Assembly: GCA_003952965.2 (NCBI GenBank)
Contig: RXIC02000187.1
Span: 1 to 64,000 of the forward strand
Source: Morella rubra
Lineage: Eukaryota > Streptophyta > Magnoliopsida > Fagales > Myricaceae
DNA length: 64,000 bases
Direction of reading: 5' to 3'
Part shown: positions 11,066-22,282 of the stretch, piece after piece
How positions within the stretch are numbered: position 1 is the first letter of the stretch
Layout of the letters: each line of letters starts with the position of its first letter
The notes under the pieces: model-generated
Told to the model about the DNA's origin: nothing
The model's input: only the letters and a program-made list of their open reading frames with translations
The model's database searches: none
Program-made: the position numbers and the translations under genes

Positions 11066-14000
11066 ATGGCTGTTGACGAAGATAAGGTACAGGAATTTGC
11101 GCCAAAAAAGGAGAAGCGACCAACTGATGACGAGGAGAGGTACAGTTCTTTATTTTCCCTTTTCGAATCTTACTTTCTTATATATAGTACTCTTGAGAGA
11201 AATTGGAGTTGAAACTTCTTTTCGTGGTTCATTTTGTGATGAAAGGAAAAAGAAAATTGTACCTGGGAGTTTGATGAAAGCTCTGATGAGGCCTGGTGGG
11301 GGTGATTCGAGGCCTTCGGATGGCGATCAGGTTACTCTTTCGTCTTGTTATGATCTGGTTTGCTTGATTGTGTGCTTTTATGTGTTGAATTTCGACTGGT
11401 ATAACATGAAGGAATGAATCATGTCAAGTATCAATACGCTCAGTTAGGTATACGCGCGGTGCTAAATATTTCAATTTGTAATTCTATAACCAATAGAGTG
11501 TAGTTTTTGCAGTTGACTTACCATATTATATACTGAATTGACTTGATGGCCATAAATGGGAAAATGGATTATTTGAGAAGTGGGGAGCTGAAATGTGACA
11601 TCTGAGAAGTTGTTTTGTATTTTGCAGGTAATCTATCATTGCACGATTCGAACTTTGGATGGAGTTGTTGTTGAGTCTACTAGATCAGAATATGGAGGTG
11701 AGTGATAATATGCCTCTAAGCACATCTTTGGGTGATTGGAAAAGACGCTTCTGTTTCATTTCCTATGTTTCCATATTAAATGTCTCATTTGCGATGCCTT
11801 TATGTCCAAGTCTCTCTCTTGCATTTCGTTAGGCTGCTATTTGTTCCTACAATGTTGTGATCACAATGTCAATTATGGATTGCACAATCACGTGACTTCT
11901 TTGTTTAATACTACAAGGCTGTTGACCGTCAACAGCATTGTAAAATCACATTTGTAGTTTCAAATGTAGTGAAGTTATTTATTGAGTTATTATTTCTTAT
12001 ATATCTGTAACGACCGTGCTGTTGTTTTGTAAGAGAATTATCACACAACCTCCTAAACAATATGTAGATTTCTTATTTGATTTCAACATTCAAAAGACTG
12101 TTTGCTCTAGTCACTGGCTTGAATGAATGTGTATTATACCTGACAGGTAAAGGTACCCCAATAAGAAATGTTTTGGGAAAGAGCAAGATGATATTGGGAT
12201 TGCTGGAAGGTATACCGACTATGGAGAAGGGTGAAGTGGGAATGGTAATGTTTTTTAGTAGTTTCTTGAACTCTAGGCAATATATATGACAAAAAATGGA
12301 GACGGAGAAACTTGATGTGTGCTATGCATATTCCAGGACAAACACTTGGCATCTGTTTTCTAATCCTGCTAGTTTACTTTTAGTTCATATCCCACGATAA
12401 TTGTTTTGCTTCCTGGATAAGGACTTTGTAGAGTGGGCATCTTGAATTGCGAACCAAACAACTAGAAAAGAGAAAAATAAATTCATTGATGCTTTAGTCT
12501 TGATGTTATATTTTACTCACTAGAAGATAATATGTTATTTCAGTTCAAGATGAAATCTCAATTGCACTATGGGGAGGATGATTGTCCAGTTTCAGCATCC
12601 ACTGACTTCCCAAAGGATAATGAGCTTCATTTCGAGATTGAGATGATAGATTTCTTCAAAGCCAGGGTAGGCCTGTTAATTCCAGTCCTCTGACTTTATT
12701 CCCCGCATACAGTGATTTTTGTTACTTTACGGGTTATCTTGAGTTCTGTTCATTGGAACTTGTTCATGATCATGACTGTCAGTTGGTTAGTGATTGTTGT
12801 TCCAGACCTTTCAAATATATAAGCCTCCATATCTGAACTCCAACATTGGTGTTCCTTGTCAAATGTTTGATCTAGTTATGATTCTTTTAAATCTAAACTT
12901 GAAGTCAATAATTGCACCTGACTCGATCTAATTTTATCTCCCTTAATGTGCTGGTTTTTCAGGTTGTTAGTGATGATCTGGGAGTTGTAAAGAAGGTATT
13001 GGCATCTCTATCCTTGTTGCATTATTACCACTTTTCCAGGAAGGTGTTATCTGTTTTAGGGTACTGTATTAAAAAAAAAATTGAGATACTTTCAGACAAT
13101 AAAAAAGATTGGAAGTTGTAGGACTATTGATCTCTTTAATTATTATTGTCCACATAAAATGGTTGAGACTCTATTCAAAATGGCTGTAACCTTTTGACTT
13201 TTGGGGCTGGTTTTCCTGCAGAAGTTCTGTACCAGTGAGACTCTTGTCCTAAATTGTTGCATTGGGTTTATTGTTCTTATATTGAGCTGAAAGGAGAAGC
13301 TCAAGGACATTCTCTCGTATCTTATATTTGTATCATGGATAATTAAAATTCAGAACGACCTTTTAAATTGTAGGATTGAGCAACTGTTAAAACTTTTCAA
13401 TTAAATCCCATGTTTTCTAGTTGGTTTTTAAGTATGCTGCATATTGTGATAATAACAATTTTTTCTGCTGTTGAAAAAAAAGAACAATTTAAAACAAAAC
13501 ATAAAAAATCGATGGCAGTCTCTCTCTCTCTCATGAATTGGGTAAGCATGAAATGTCTATAGACTTAAGAGAGTCCTGTGTAAAACAGGTAATAAATGAA
13601 GGGCAGGGTTGGGAATCACCAAGAGAACCTTATGAAGTAAAAGTGTGGTAGGAACTCCTCTCGTTCCTTTATTTATTTTCCTTTCTTCTCCTGTGTTTAT
13701 ATTATACAGAAAATTGGAATGCTTAAAGTTCCTAGTTGAGTTTGATTATTTGCAGGATTTCTGCAAAGGCTGGTAATGGGAATTTGATTCTCTCACATAT
13801 GGAGGGAGAACCATATTTCTTTACTTTTGGAAAATCAGAGGTCTGTACCAAATTTGCTCTCATTTACTTTCACCAAACTTTTTGGTGTGCTTGGTTTTCT
13901 TGATGTATTAATGTGGACATTTGGAGTTCTATATCGGGTTTTATCCTTTGGCCCTAAATTTTAATTCTCATATTTGCTAATTTGTAGCTATTAACTCCGA

Positions 14001-17000
14001 AAACTGCAGTTTCTTGTTAGCTGATTAGAGAAAAGTTGTTTCCAATGAATATAGATATAGAGAGGGACAAAGCCAAGATTGAACCTTAGGGGAGGCCAGT
14101 TAACACAAAAATAAATTTTGGGAGGAGCAAAATAAAAAAATCATTACAATTTTTTTTTTTGCTGAAAGGAAAAATAATTTTCCTAATGATTTTTTGGGGT
14201 GCCAGGCAGCTCCGTCCCTGGCTATAGATAATATAAGTGTTTTCCTATTTGCTAACATATGCTCTTGATGGTCTTTACCTTGCTCCTGTAAATTAGGTAC
14301 CTAAAGGTCTTGAGATGGGAATAGGAACCATGGCACGGGCTGAGAAGGCGGTAATATATGTCACCAGCCAATACTTAACTCCATCTTTTTTGATCCCTGT
14401 GGTTGAAGGGTTTGACGAAGTTTATTTTGAGGTGGAGCTTGTCCACTTCATTCAGGTCTGAAGTTTTTCCTCTTTGCAAAACCGTTTGTTCATCTATCCA
14501 TATACCAGCTCTATGCACTTAACAAGATGAGTTTTGAGTCGTTAATTTGAAATCTATTAATAGTGTGGTCTCTAGGCAATGATTAATTGTTATCAAGTGC
14601 TGAATTACATGTTTCAGCAGGAATGATTTTTGCCCTTTTTCTTGAATCACAATTTGTTGAAGAACGTTATTGGGGTGAAATAGGTTTATTAAAATTCCCC
14701 ATTTATGCGAAACATTAGGTTCTTCTTTCTATCTGAAGTCTTAAATTAAGATATTAATTATGTAGTAATTATTTTGTTGTTTTGGTTGTCACATGCTTTG
14801 TAGTTTGATCCGGTATTGTTAAGTTCATTCCAAGATATCAGAAGCATCCAGCTAAATTCGTACAGGAAAAAGTGAGTTTACTTTCTACCTATGTATTGGC
14901 AGGTGCGGGACATGCTTGGAGATGGACGCCTGATAAAGCGCCGGATTCGTGATGGGAAAGGTTGGGTTTCAGAAATTTACTTTTCCCCAAATGGAAATGG
15001 CAGTAGTTGGTAAACTTAAACTAACAAATGCTATATGATCTTCACTACCTTCGCATATTTTAGGTTCCAACTACTGTTTTCTCACCTTCTTCCACAGTTC
15101 CCCCTAACCTCTTGTTTCTTGCTTTGGTTTGAAGTTGTACTCTTCATTGATCTAATACAGGGCTCTTCTATTTATTTTTAATATGAACCAATCATTGACG
15201 CTTTCCTCAATTGTTTGGAACAATTAGGTGAGTTTCCAATGGATTGCCCTCTTCATGACAGTCTCCTACGAGTCCATTACAAGGGCATGCTTCTTAATGA
15301 ACCGAAGAGGATCTTCTATGATACAAGAGCTGATAACGATGGTCAGCCTTTGGAGTTCAGTTCTGGAGAAGGGCTTGTGAGTGTTAGAGAGAGATCATGC
15401 TATGTTTGAACTTTTTTTTATCCTTTAGTTGTGAATCTTTTAGCATTGGAGACCAGATTATCGTCTCTATTTCCCAACTACCAATGCCCGGCACACTGAA
15501 TTTCAAATCGTGATAGTAAAGTCTCTCTTTTAAAATGCAATTCACTAGATCACTAATCTAACTTTGTATGCTAGGTACCTGAGGGATTCGAGATGTCTGT
15601 TCGTTTGATGCTGCCTGGCGAGTTAGCTCTCGTCACTTGTCCACCTGATTATGCATATGACAAGTTCCCAAGGTTACCTTGAAAAATCTAGCTTTCCCTC
15701 TTTGATCGCTAGCTTGTTTTGCCACAACAACGTATATGGAGTTTTCTGGCAGTTATAGTAATTGTTTTTAGGCGTAGGCTTAATTACTGATTCAGTCCCT
15801 GTGATATTCACATTTTGGTCCATGTGGTCCATTTTTTAGACATATAGGTTCTTATGTCCATCAAAAGTTAGCTCAATAAAGGGAATGAGATTCATGGTAG
15901 GCTATATGACCCCGAAAATGAACATTCCGACTCAAACCCATATCAATCTTTTGTTAGTCGGCTAATTTTTGATGGACAAAAAACCCATATGTCTGAAAAA
16001 TGGAGAACAGAGATCGGCACGTTCAAAGTTGTACCTCAGAGACTGTAGTAGTAAGACTTAATTAATTTGTTAATCTTTGTGGTTTTAACTCATTCTCAAT
16101 TTGGTCCTCAGTTTTAATTCTTCCTCTGCGAATATTTGAAGTTAGCTACTTATCCCAAAAAGGTCATTCCGTGCGAACATGGACCACACACAAGCCATGT
16201 AGGCATATTCCGCTAATGAAAAATGTCACTATTGATTGACTTAGGCTAGGAAAATCTAAATGTTGACTGATAATTGGTGGTGACGTGTTTTCCGTTAGAT
16301 ACGTAGGCATATTCTGTCAGTTACAACATTGGGATTAGATGGAAGTACTTTTTTGAGACAAGTAGTTAATTCTAAGGACTCGCAGGGAAAAAATTAAAAC
16401 TGAGACACCAAATTGCAAAAAAGTTCAACTGTGGGAATTGATGGATTAATTAAGCCTTGTTTTTATCATTAATGCATTGTGTCTTAATTTTCTTCTTCTT
16501 TCTTCAGATTATAACATGAGACTGAATTTGTTCCCCTAATATGATCAGGCCGGCTAATGTTCCTGAAGGTGCTTATGTTGAATGGGAAATTGAACTTCTT
16601 GGTTTTGAGACGCCAAAGGTGATATACTAATCTTTTTCCCCTTTAGTTTTTCTTTTTTCCATATAGTAGATCCAAACACTGCCTGATGTGAGTGTGAAAC
16701 CAAGTTTGAAAATCATAGCCTCTCTTCCAACACGTTTGTGGATGCGCTAGTTTTGCCCATTAGCTCGGTGTTTAGTTGGATATTGGAACCCGCTGAATGT
16801 GAGAATGGTCAGTTAGTGTTTTGGATAGAAGAAATATACTTTTGGTATCTGAATGATTGACATTGCAGGATTGGACGGGTATGGACTTCAAAAGTATAAT
16901 GCATGAAGCAGAGAAGATCAGACTTACGGTATGTCATTAACATCTAATGTCACTGCATCTGGCCCATCTAGCAGCTATATGATGTTTTTAACACGTCATA

Positions 17001-19219
17001 TCAAACTTTCTTGTGTGAAGTGGTTGCATAAATGTGGCAAGTTAGTCTACCCGCGTTTTCCCTTTTTATAGAGAGCCTCTTTCTTCTTGTTAGATCTGTG
17101 ATGCTATCGTTCATTTCAGGGTAACAAGCTCTTCAAAGAAGGAAAATTTGAACTTGCTAAAGCAAAATATGACAAGGTAATTTTGTCTACCCTTTTCTAA
17201 TCGAGTGTTTCAGATGGGATGAACATTGTGATGCATGGTTTTTGTAGGCATTCCCGCTCAAAAGGAAACTTGCATGTGATCCTAACAAATGTTTTGGGAT
17301 TTACCACTTCAGTTATTGTAATTTTTGATAGTTTTAAATAGGTGGAGATAATTTGACTTATCTGTCGTAGAAGAGGTGATTCTTTCAGTCAGCTGTGTTG
17401 GATTCAACTGCCAGTAGATATTTACGTGCTAGGGTCTTGAACAATCGTGACTGATGTTTGGCATAAAGGCTTGTTTGTCAGCCATCCGCCCGACTGGGCT
17501 TATGTATACTGCTTTTTGCTCATTAGGGCTTGTAATCATTTCAGTTCTGTCTGTTTGGATTTGTAAGGCCATTCGGCCTCCAAGCTTGTTGGCCCGTTGC
17601 CTCTACGAAGGGTCCGAGATGCCCTTTAGAGCACGTACCTGAGTTCTTTAAACCTCCTTGAGTAATAAGAAGAATTGTCATGATTAAAAGAGAAAAAAGA
17701 AAGAAAGAAAAGAATCAAGGACTGGATATTCTTCTTTGATATGTAATGACCTATTTGTTGCTTTACAGTTGCTTCGGGAATTTAATCATGTCAATCCACA
17801 AGATGACGACGAAGGAAAAGAGTTTGGAAATACGAGAGTAAGTGTTTTCTCTGTACTTTAATTCTTGCATAATTTCATGTTTGGCTATTTCAGCATTCCA
17901 ATACTGAAGTTGGATGACTGCATAAGCTCGTTGTTGGGATTAATCTTCTCTTTTGAATGTTTCAAGAATCTGTTAAATCTGAATGTGGCTGCATGTCACC
18001 TGAAACTTGGAGAATGCAGCAAGTCCATTGAGATGTGCAACAAGGTATGTCTTGTGACTTCAAAATCTTGTCAGATTCAGCGAATAAAAATACATTTTGG
18101 CAATAAATCAGTGCTTAGCATCTACAATTGCAATTAATCTGCCAGCCCATTTTAATTGAACTAATCAACTGAATGCTTATGTAAAATATGCATAACAACT
18201 CCCCTCTCCTAAAAAAAAAACCCATTGACCCCACCCCTATGCCCACTCGAAAGGAAAGCCTCATTCTGCCTCCCTTCATCTCCCTATTGGGATGAACTGA
18301 TATGTACAATTTGCTAACACTGAGGTGTCTATCATTTGCTGGAAACAACAAATTGTTGGTTTGCCTTGATTACCCTGCAAGTCAGCATTCACCATCGACA
18401 TAACCAGATTTAGTTTGTAAACAGTGTGTAGTGAGGTGTAATTGGTTAGGAAATTCTTCTGTCTGACTTTGAAATTAGCCCGTGCTGCTCATGGGTATCA
18501 GATTATATATGTTTGACTGGTTTTGAAATTGATCTCACTGGCCAAGGCAAATTTGTTTGAGTTTTGTTTTTGTATCTATTCATCATGGAATTATGTAGGT
18601 TTTAGATGCAAACCCTGCACATGCGAAGGCTCTGTACCGACGTGGAATGGCCTACATGGCAGCTGGAGACTTTGAGGAAGCAAGGGGTGATTTTCAAATG
18701 GTAATGCTTATGTTCAGACATCTTTGCCGTTGAGCATTGCGTTCTCTATGCATTTTAAAACTTGCTTGTGGATTGTTATTAGATTATAAAAGTAGACAAG
18801 TCATCTGAAGCTGATGCAACGGCTGCTCTTCTAAAACTGCAGCAGAAGGAGCAGGTGGGGAGAACACCCTGAAAATTTCCATATATTATGTTACCTGGAG
18901 TTCAAATTCTTTTTACCATAATGTTGGTCAATGACATGATATGCAGGAAGTTGAGAGGAAGGCTCGGAAACAATTTAAAGGACTATTTGACAAGAAGCCA
19001 GGGGAAATTGCTGAGGCTGGAGATAGAGAAGAAGATCCTAATACAGGTGAAAAGCAGAACGACATCAGTAAGGAGGATTCAGATGGGGATAATTCAGAAG
19101 TATCACAAGAAGATGCAGGTGCAGCTGATGCACGTCAAATGGGTTGGTTCTCCCGCTTCTGGCCTGCAAGTAGAAGAATATTTTCAGGTCTTGGGCTGCA
19201 AAGATGCAACATTTTATAA
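11066..19219 (+). CDS. PAS1: PASTICCINO1-like FKBP/TPR peptidyl-prolyl isomerase, 20 exons, 623 aa
   Basis: A multidomain FK506-binding immunophilin. In Arabidopsis, PAS1 controls cell proliferation and differentiation and scaffolds very-long-chain fatty-acid elongation at the ER. Exons: 11066-11139, 11246-11330, 11628-11697, 12147-12244, 12544-12666, 12963-12995, 13589-13647, 13756-13840, 14297-14455, 14903-14960, 15228-15376, 15575-15672, 16549-16618, 16869-16928, 17120-17176, 17769-17837, 17967-18044, 18599-18700, 18783-18854, 18947-19219. All are GT-AG and phase-consistent, giving 623 aa; the family is about 635. FKBP-like domains lie at about 50-150, 165-262 and 280-385 (landmarks GLLEGIPTMEKGE, GLEMGIGTMARAEK, LHDSLLRVHYKGML). 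Three TPR units span about 400-517 (GNKLFKEGKFELA; LNLNVAACHLKLG; ALYRRGMAYMAAG), followed by a charged region and a short hydrophobic C-terminal tail. No lesion is seen. The 59-base exon 7 was placed because it restores the frame and gives the conserved GWESPREPYEVK segment. Confidence 0.95.
14058..14222. mobile_element. hAT-like MITE in PAS1 intron 8 with 8-bp TSD
   Basis: A 165-bp insertion flanked by identical octamers TATAGATA (14050-14057 and 14223-14230). The ends are imperfect inverted repeats: left AGGGACAAAGCC, right in reverse GCCAGGGACGGAGC. An internal A/T stretch contains a small stem. It lies well inside the intron, so the splice sites are not disturbed. Confidence 0.65.
15779..16064. 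mobile_element. MITE in PAS1 intron 12 (first of a tandem pair)
   Basis: Imperfect inverted ends: left CTTAATTACTGATTCAGTCC, right in reverse beginning AATTAAGTCTTACTACTACA and reaching CAGTCTCTGAGG. Inner arms also pair, with segments around CATATAGG..CCATCAAA matching TTTGATGG..CCATATGT in reverse. The whole element is fold-back and non-coding. Exact borders are uncertain by a few bases. Confidence 0.5.
16055..16456. mobile_element. MITE in PAS1 intron 12 (second of a tandem pair)
   Basis: Inverted ends of about 65 bases pair CTTAATTAATTTG with its counterpart at 16440-16456. Inside, AATTTGGTCCTCAGTTTTAA matches in reverse AATTTGGTGTCTCAGTTTTA. It abuts the preceding element and shares its TTAATT terminus, suggesting related ends or insertion of one into the other. 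Confidence 0.55.
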
Positions 19220-21173
19220 CATCCTGGGGCTAGACAATTTACTTCTTGTCCCGCTTCACGCCAAGCTGTCCCGCAACAGTTACTGGTTCTCCCGCTTCAT
19301 GGCAAGTTATAATTTCTAGCCATTGGCTGCATTGTGCTTTACTTTGGTTGGCAGCCGGAGAAATTACACGAGATAATGCAGTGTAGGAAACAGATAAAAA
19401 TCGAGAAATATAAAATAGTAAAATACGAAGGGGATATATATATATATATATTCTGAATAAAATACCAAAGGGGATGATTCCCTGTTTCTGCATCTTTGAG
19501 ATTTACGTATTAAAATAAGAGTCGGTAGAGAGTCCGCAAGATCAAGTTAGACTTGAGTCTTTTTTTTTTTTTTTTCTCCTTAGCTAGACTTTTTGAGTCG
19601 GGTCAGAGATTTCCCATCTCTCTCACTGGTATCAGGTTTCTTGGGTTCCAAACACCTGAAAAATCCTCTGAAGTTCTGTTCTAACGTTCATTCGATTTTG
19701 TTCACGGCTTCTAAGTATTGAAGCAGCAAAGTTTATTTAACCAGGTATACTCGACGAATCAGTTGCTATGGGCACGCTGAGGTTGACTCTATAACTTGGA
19801 GTCAAGGCTAGGTTGTCGTACGCTTTTTAAATAAAAAAAAAGAAAACTAGAAACCTCTGATAGACGACTAGCTAGGCTGCTGAACCCTCGCAAACACTGC
19901 CAAACAGAACAAAAAAAAGGACTACGTGCGTTTTGATTCGACCCGCAGCAGAGCAGATGCAAGGGACGGGAAAATGACCGTCTCACGTTTACAGGACTTT
20001 TGAGGCATAGTTTTGGCTATAAGATTATCTGTCTTTACAATATGTATAGTTTGCCCTCTTGTGAGCTAGCCAAATGGTTACGTGGTGTATGATTTTTAAA
20101 ATTTTGGGTTATAAGAGTCGGTGAAAAAGTGAAGAGAGATAAGAATTGAATAAATATTTATGAAATCATTTTTAACCGGCTTATCACAAAGTCTACTGGG
20201 TTAAAAGCCCAAGAGAGCTGAGCCTGAGGTCTAGTGCTTGGGATGAGTTGAAAGGTTCAGACTCTCCTTTCTTCCTCTTACAAGCAAAGAAAACAAACTC
20301 GGACTAGGGATCCTCCCGATAGGGAGATTTCTATGATGTCTTTGTTAATAGCTATTTTTTCTAAATCTTTTGTTTAATAGTTCGATTATGAGTGAGATAG
20401 AGTGCGTACCTCCCAAGTTTTGCTCTTTTTTCCCTCTATATCCTTACTCCTTACTCTCTGGGTCGGGGACTTGTTGGGCCTTATCCCCTTTTGCAATATA
20501 GGTCCTATTGTTCTTAGACCTTTTTCGTCTCATCCAATCTTTTACCAAAGGCTAGTATTGTCAGACTTTGTCTCCTTTCGGCTGACTTCATTATTCGATA
20601 AAGTATTAACGACAAACTCTTTTTATGGACTTCCAATCACAGAAAAGCACATGTTACATCAAATGGGCTAATTCTTGCCTCACTATTTTTGAGCTTTTGG
20701 TCATGGGCTTTTGTAGTAAAGAAAAATTACTCTTCCATCAAATATTATAACAAAAAATAATAATTTAATTAAGAAAGATTATTTTATAATTTTTTTTTAT
20801 TCTGGCCTTAGCAGGTTGTTTTCATAGACTCGCGTACCAAACGTGGGTAGGGAATCTACACTGCGGTCAGGTTTAGGAAAACAGGCTAGCTTTTAATTTT
20901 TTTTTTTAATATGTATACCTAATATGTATAGTTCTTTCTATTTTTTTTTTTTTCAATATGTAAGCTTCACTGTCCTTTTTTCTTGCATCTTTTTCGACTT
21001 AAAACTTCGTAGACTCGGGAGGACTGGTGCCCTGCTAGCCCTGCATGTTAAGGTTACCTTCTCTTCCTCCACTGACCTATCAGGCTATCAAAACAGAATT
21101 AGGAAATAAGTTGTATATAGAGAACGGGAGGGACGTCACGTTTTAGACAGACCGCAGAAAAACTGAAATAAGA
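19220..21173. other. Intergenic spacer between PAS1 and the first COPT gene
   Basis: It includes the PAS1 3' flank. A (TA)n tract lies at about 19437-19450, and poly-T runs occur near 19560, 20900 and 20940. The degenerate short ORFs do not resemble proteins. No transposon borders could be defined. Confidence 0.4.
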
Positions 21174-21744
21174 TCAAACTTTCCTGGCGACGCCGGTGGA
21201 GGACGTGGTCTGATCAGTAGATTTGGTCAATGCAAGAGCACGAGTCTTGATGAGAAAGAAGCCAACGGCATGGCCAGCTACGGCGGCTATGAAGATCCCC
21301 AGGTTGAAGGACATTACAGCGAGCATGACTAAGTAAGCGAATCCCATGCGAAGAGCATAGAGGCTGGCCTGAGTCAGCCCCCCCTGAATGGGATTCGTGC
21401 CTGGCTTCACAGTCGACAAGGAGGACAAGACCTCGATAGAGAGGGCTAGCACAAAGACACAGAAAAGAGCCAGCACGTACATGCCAAGGTTTTGGTTTGG
21501 CCATCCGGAGAATATAACGATGTCATCTTTGCCCCAGTAGAAGCTCGTGCATAATCATTTGGTTTTTCTTCATGCTAGCATTCGACATGAATTCGGAATG
21601 AGTCATGTTCATGTGACCACCGTGATCATCTTGAGGAGACGCCATATCTGATGGGGGAGCTGGCGGGAGAGAGTTGAGAGAAGAAGTAAGGATTGTTTGG
21701 CTGTAGGCAATCTGGGCTTTTCTTGTTGAATTCTTATCGATCAA
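21174..21744 (-). pseudogene. COPT/CTR copper transporter with a frameshift at the start of TM1
   Basis: CTR-type Cu(I) transporters trimerise in the plasma or endomembrane and use Met motifs plus MxxxM and GxxxG helices. The upstream part (likely ATG at 21645, or 21744 in frame) encodes a Met/His-rich N terminus, GGHMNMTHSEFM..MKKNQMIMH. The reading frame breaks at about 21543-21546. In the next frame FYWGKDDIVIFSGWP and the rest continue to the stop at 21174. TM1 is MYVLALFCVFVLALSIEVLS, TM2 contains MLAVM, and TM3 contains GHAVG. Without the break the protein would be about 157 aa, normal for the family. COPT genes are usually intronless, so an intron is an unlikely explanation. It is either a recent pseudogene or a 1-2 base sequence error. 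The nearest relative in the window is the intact COPT gene at 25342. Confidence 0.8.
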
Positions 21745-22282
21745 CTTCCAGAATATAGAGGAGGTGGAACCAATGACTGTAGAGATGATGACGGGGTGAT
21801 CTAACAGAAAAAGCCATTTTTGCCAGCTTTAATTCTTCAAATTTTATATCTCCTAAGGATCAGATTTGTTCGCTTTTTCATCATTTGTTTTATTTACTGC
21901 GAGACCGCCTCTATTTTCTCCTGAAAAGTTATCGGGTGCGTCGAAATTGAGAAAGAAAGAATAGAAAGTTTCGAGAAAAGTTAAATTGACTAGCAGGCCT
22001 GTCTCCTGAGGGGTTTGGCTCTTCGTACAGCTTTCATTATGAAATGTCTCTATGACTTTTCATGGCCATGGAAAATCACTTGAGCAAGAGTCTGAAAGAT
22101 GGTATAAAATCTGATGTTGAATGACTTTCCTTCATAATGTATCTCTCTCACATAAATGATTTGACATACGATTTCAGATTCACTAATGCTAGAAAATGAC
22201 TAAATTATTTTTTGATTAGATTGCCGTTAATGAAAAAAAAAAATCTCAGAAAAAACCCGAGGCTTTTGGGGAGGCAGCCACT
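21745..22282 (-). promoter_or_regulatory. Upstream region of the first COPT gene
   Basis: This is the presumed promoter side of the minus-strand COPT gene. One GTAC core, the motif bound by SPL7-type copper regulators, is visible in CTTCGTACAGC near 22025. A single copy is weak evidence. No secure TATA box or other gene is seen. Confidence 0.3.

Noticed and set aside
12963..13840. Splicing PAS1 exon 6 directly to the 13756 exon
   Set aside because: This gives an immediate stop. Including the 59-base exon at 13589-13647 restores frame and a conserved segment.
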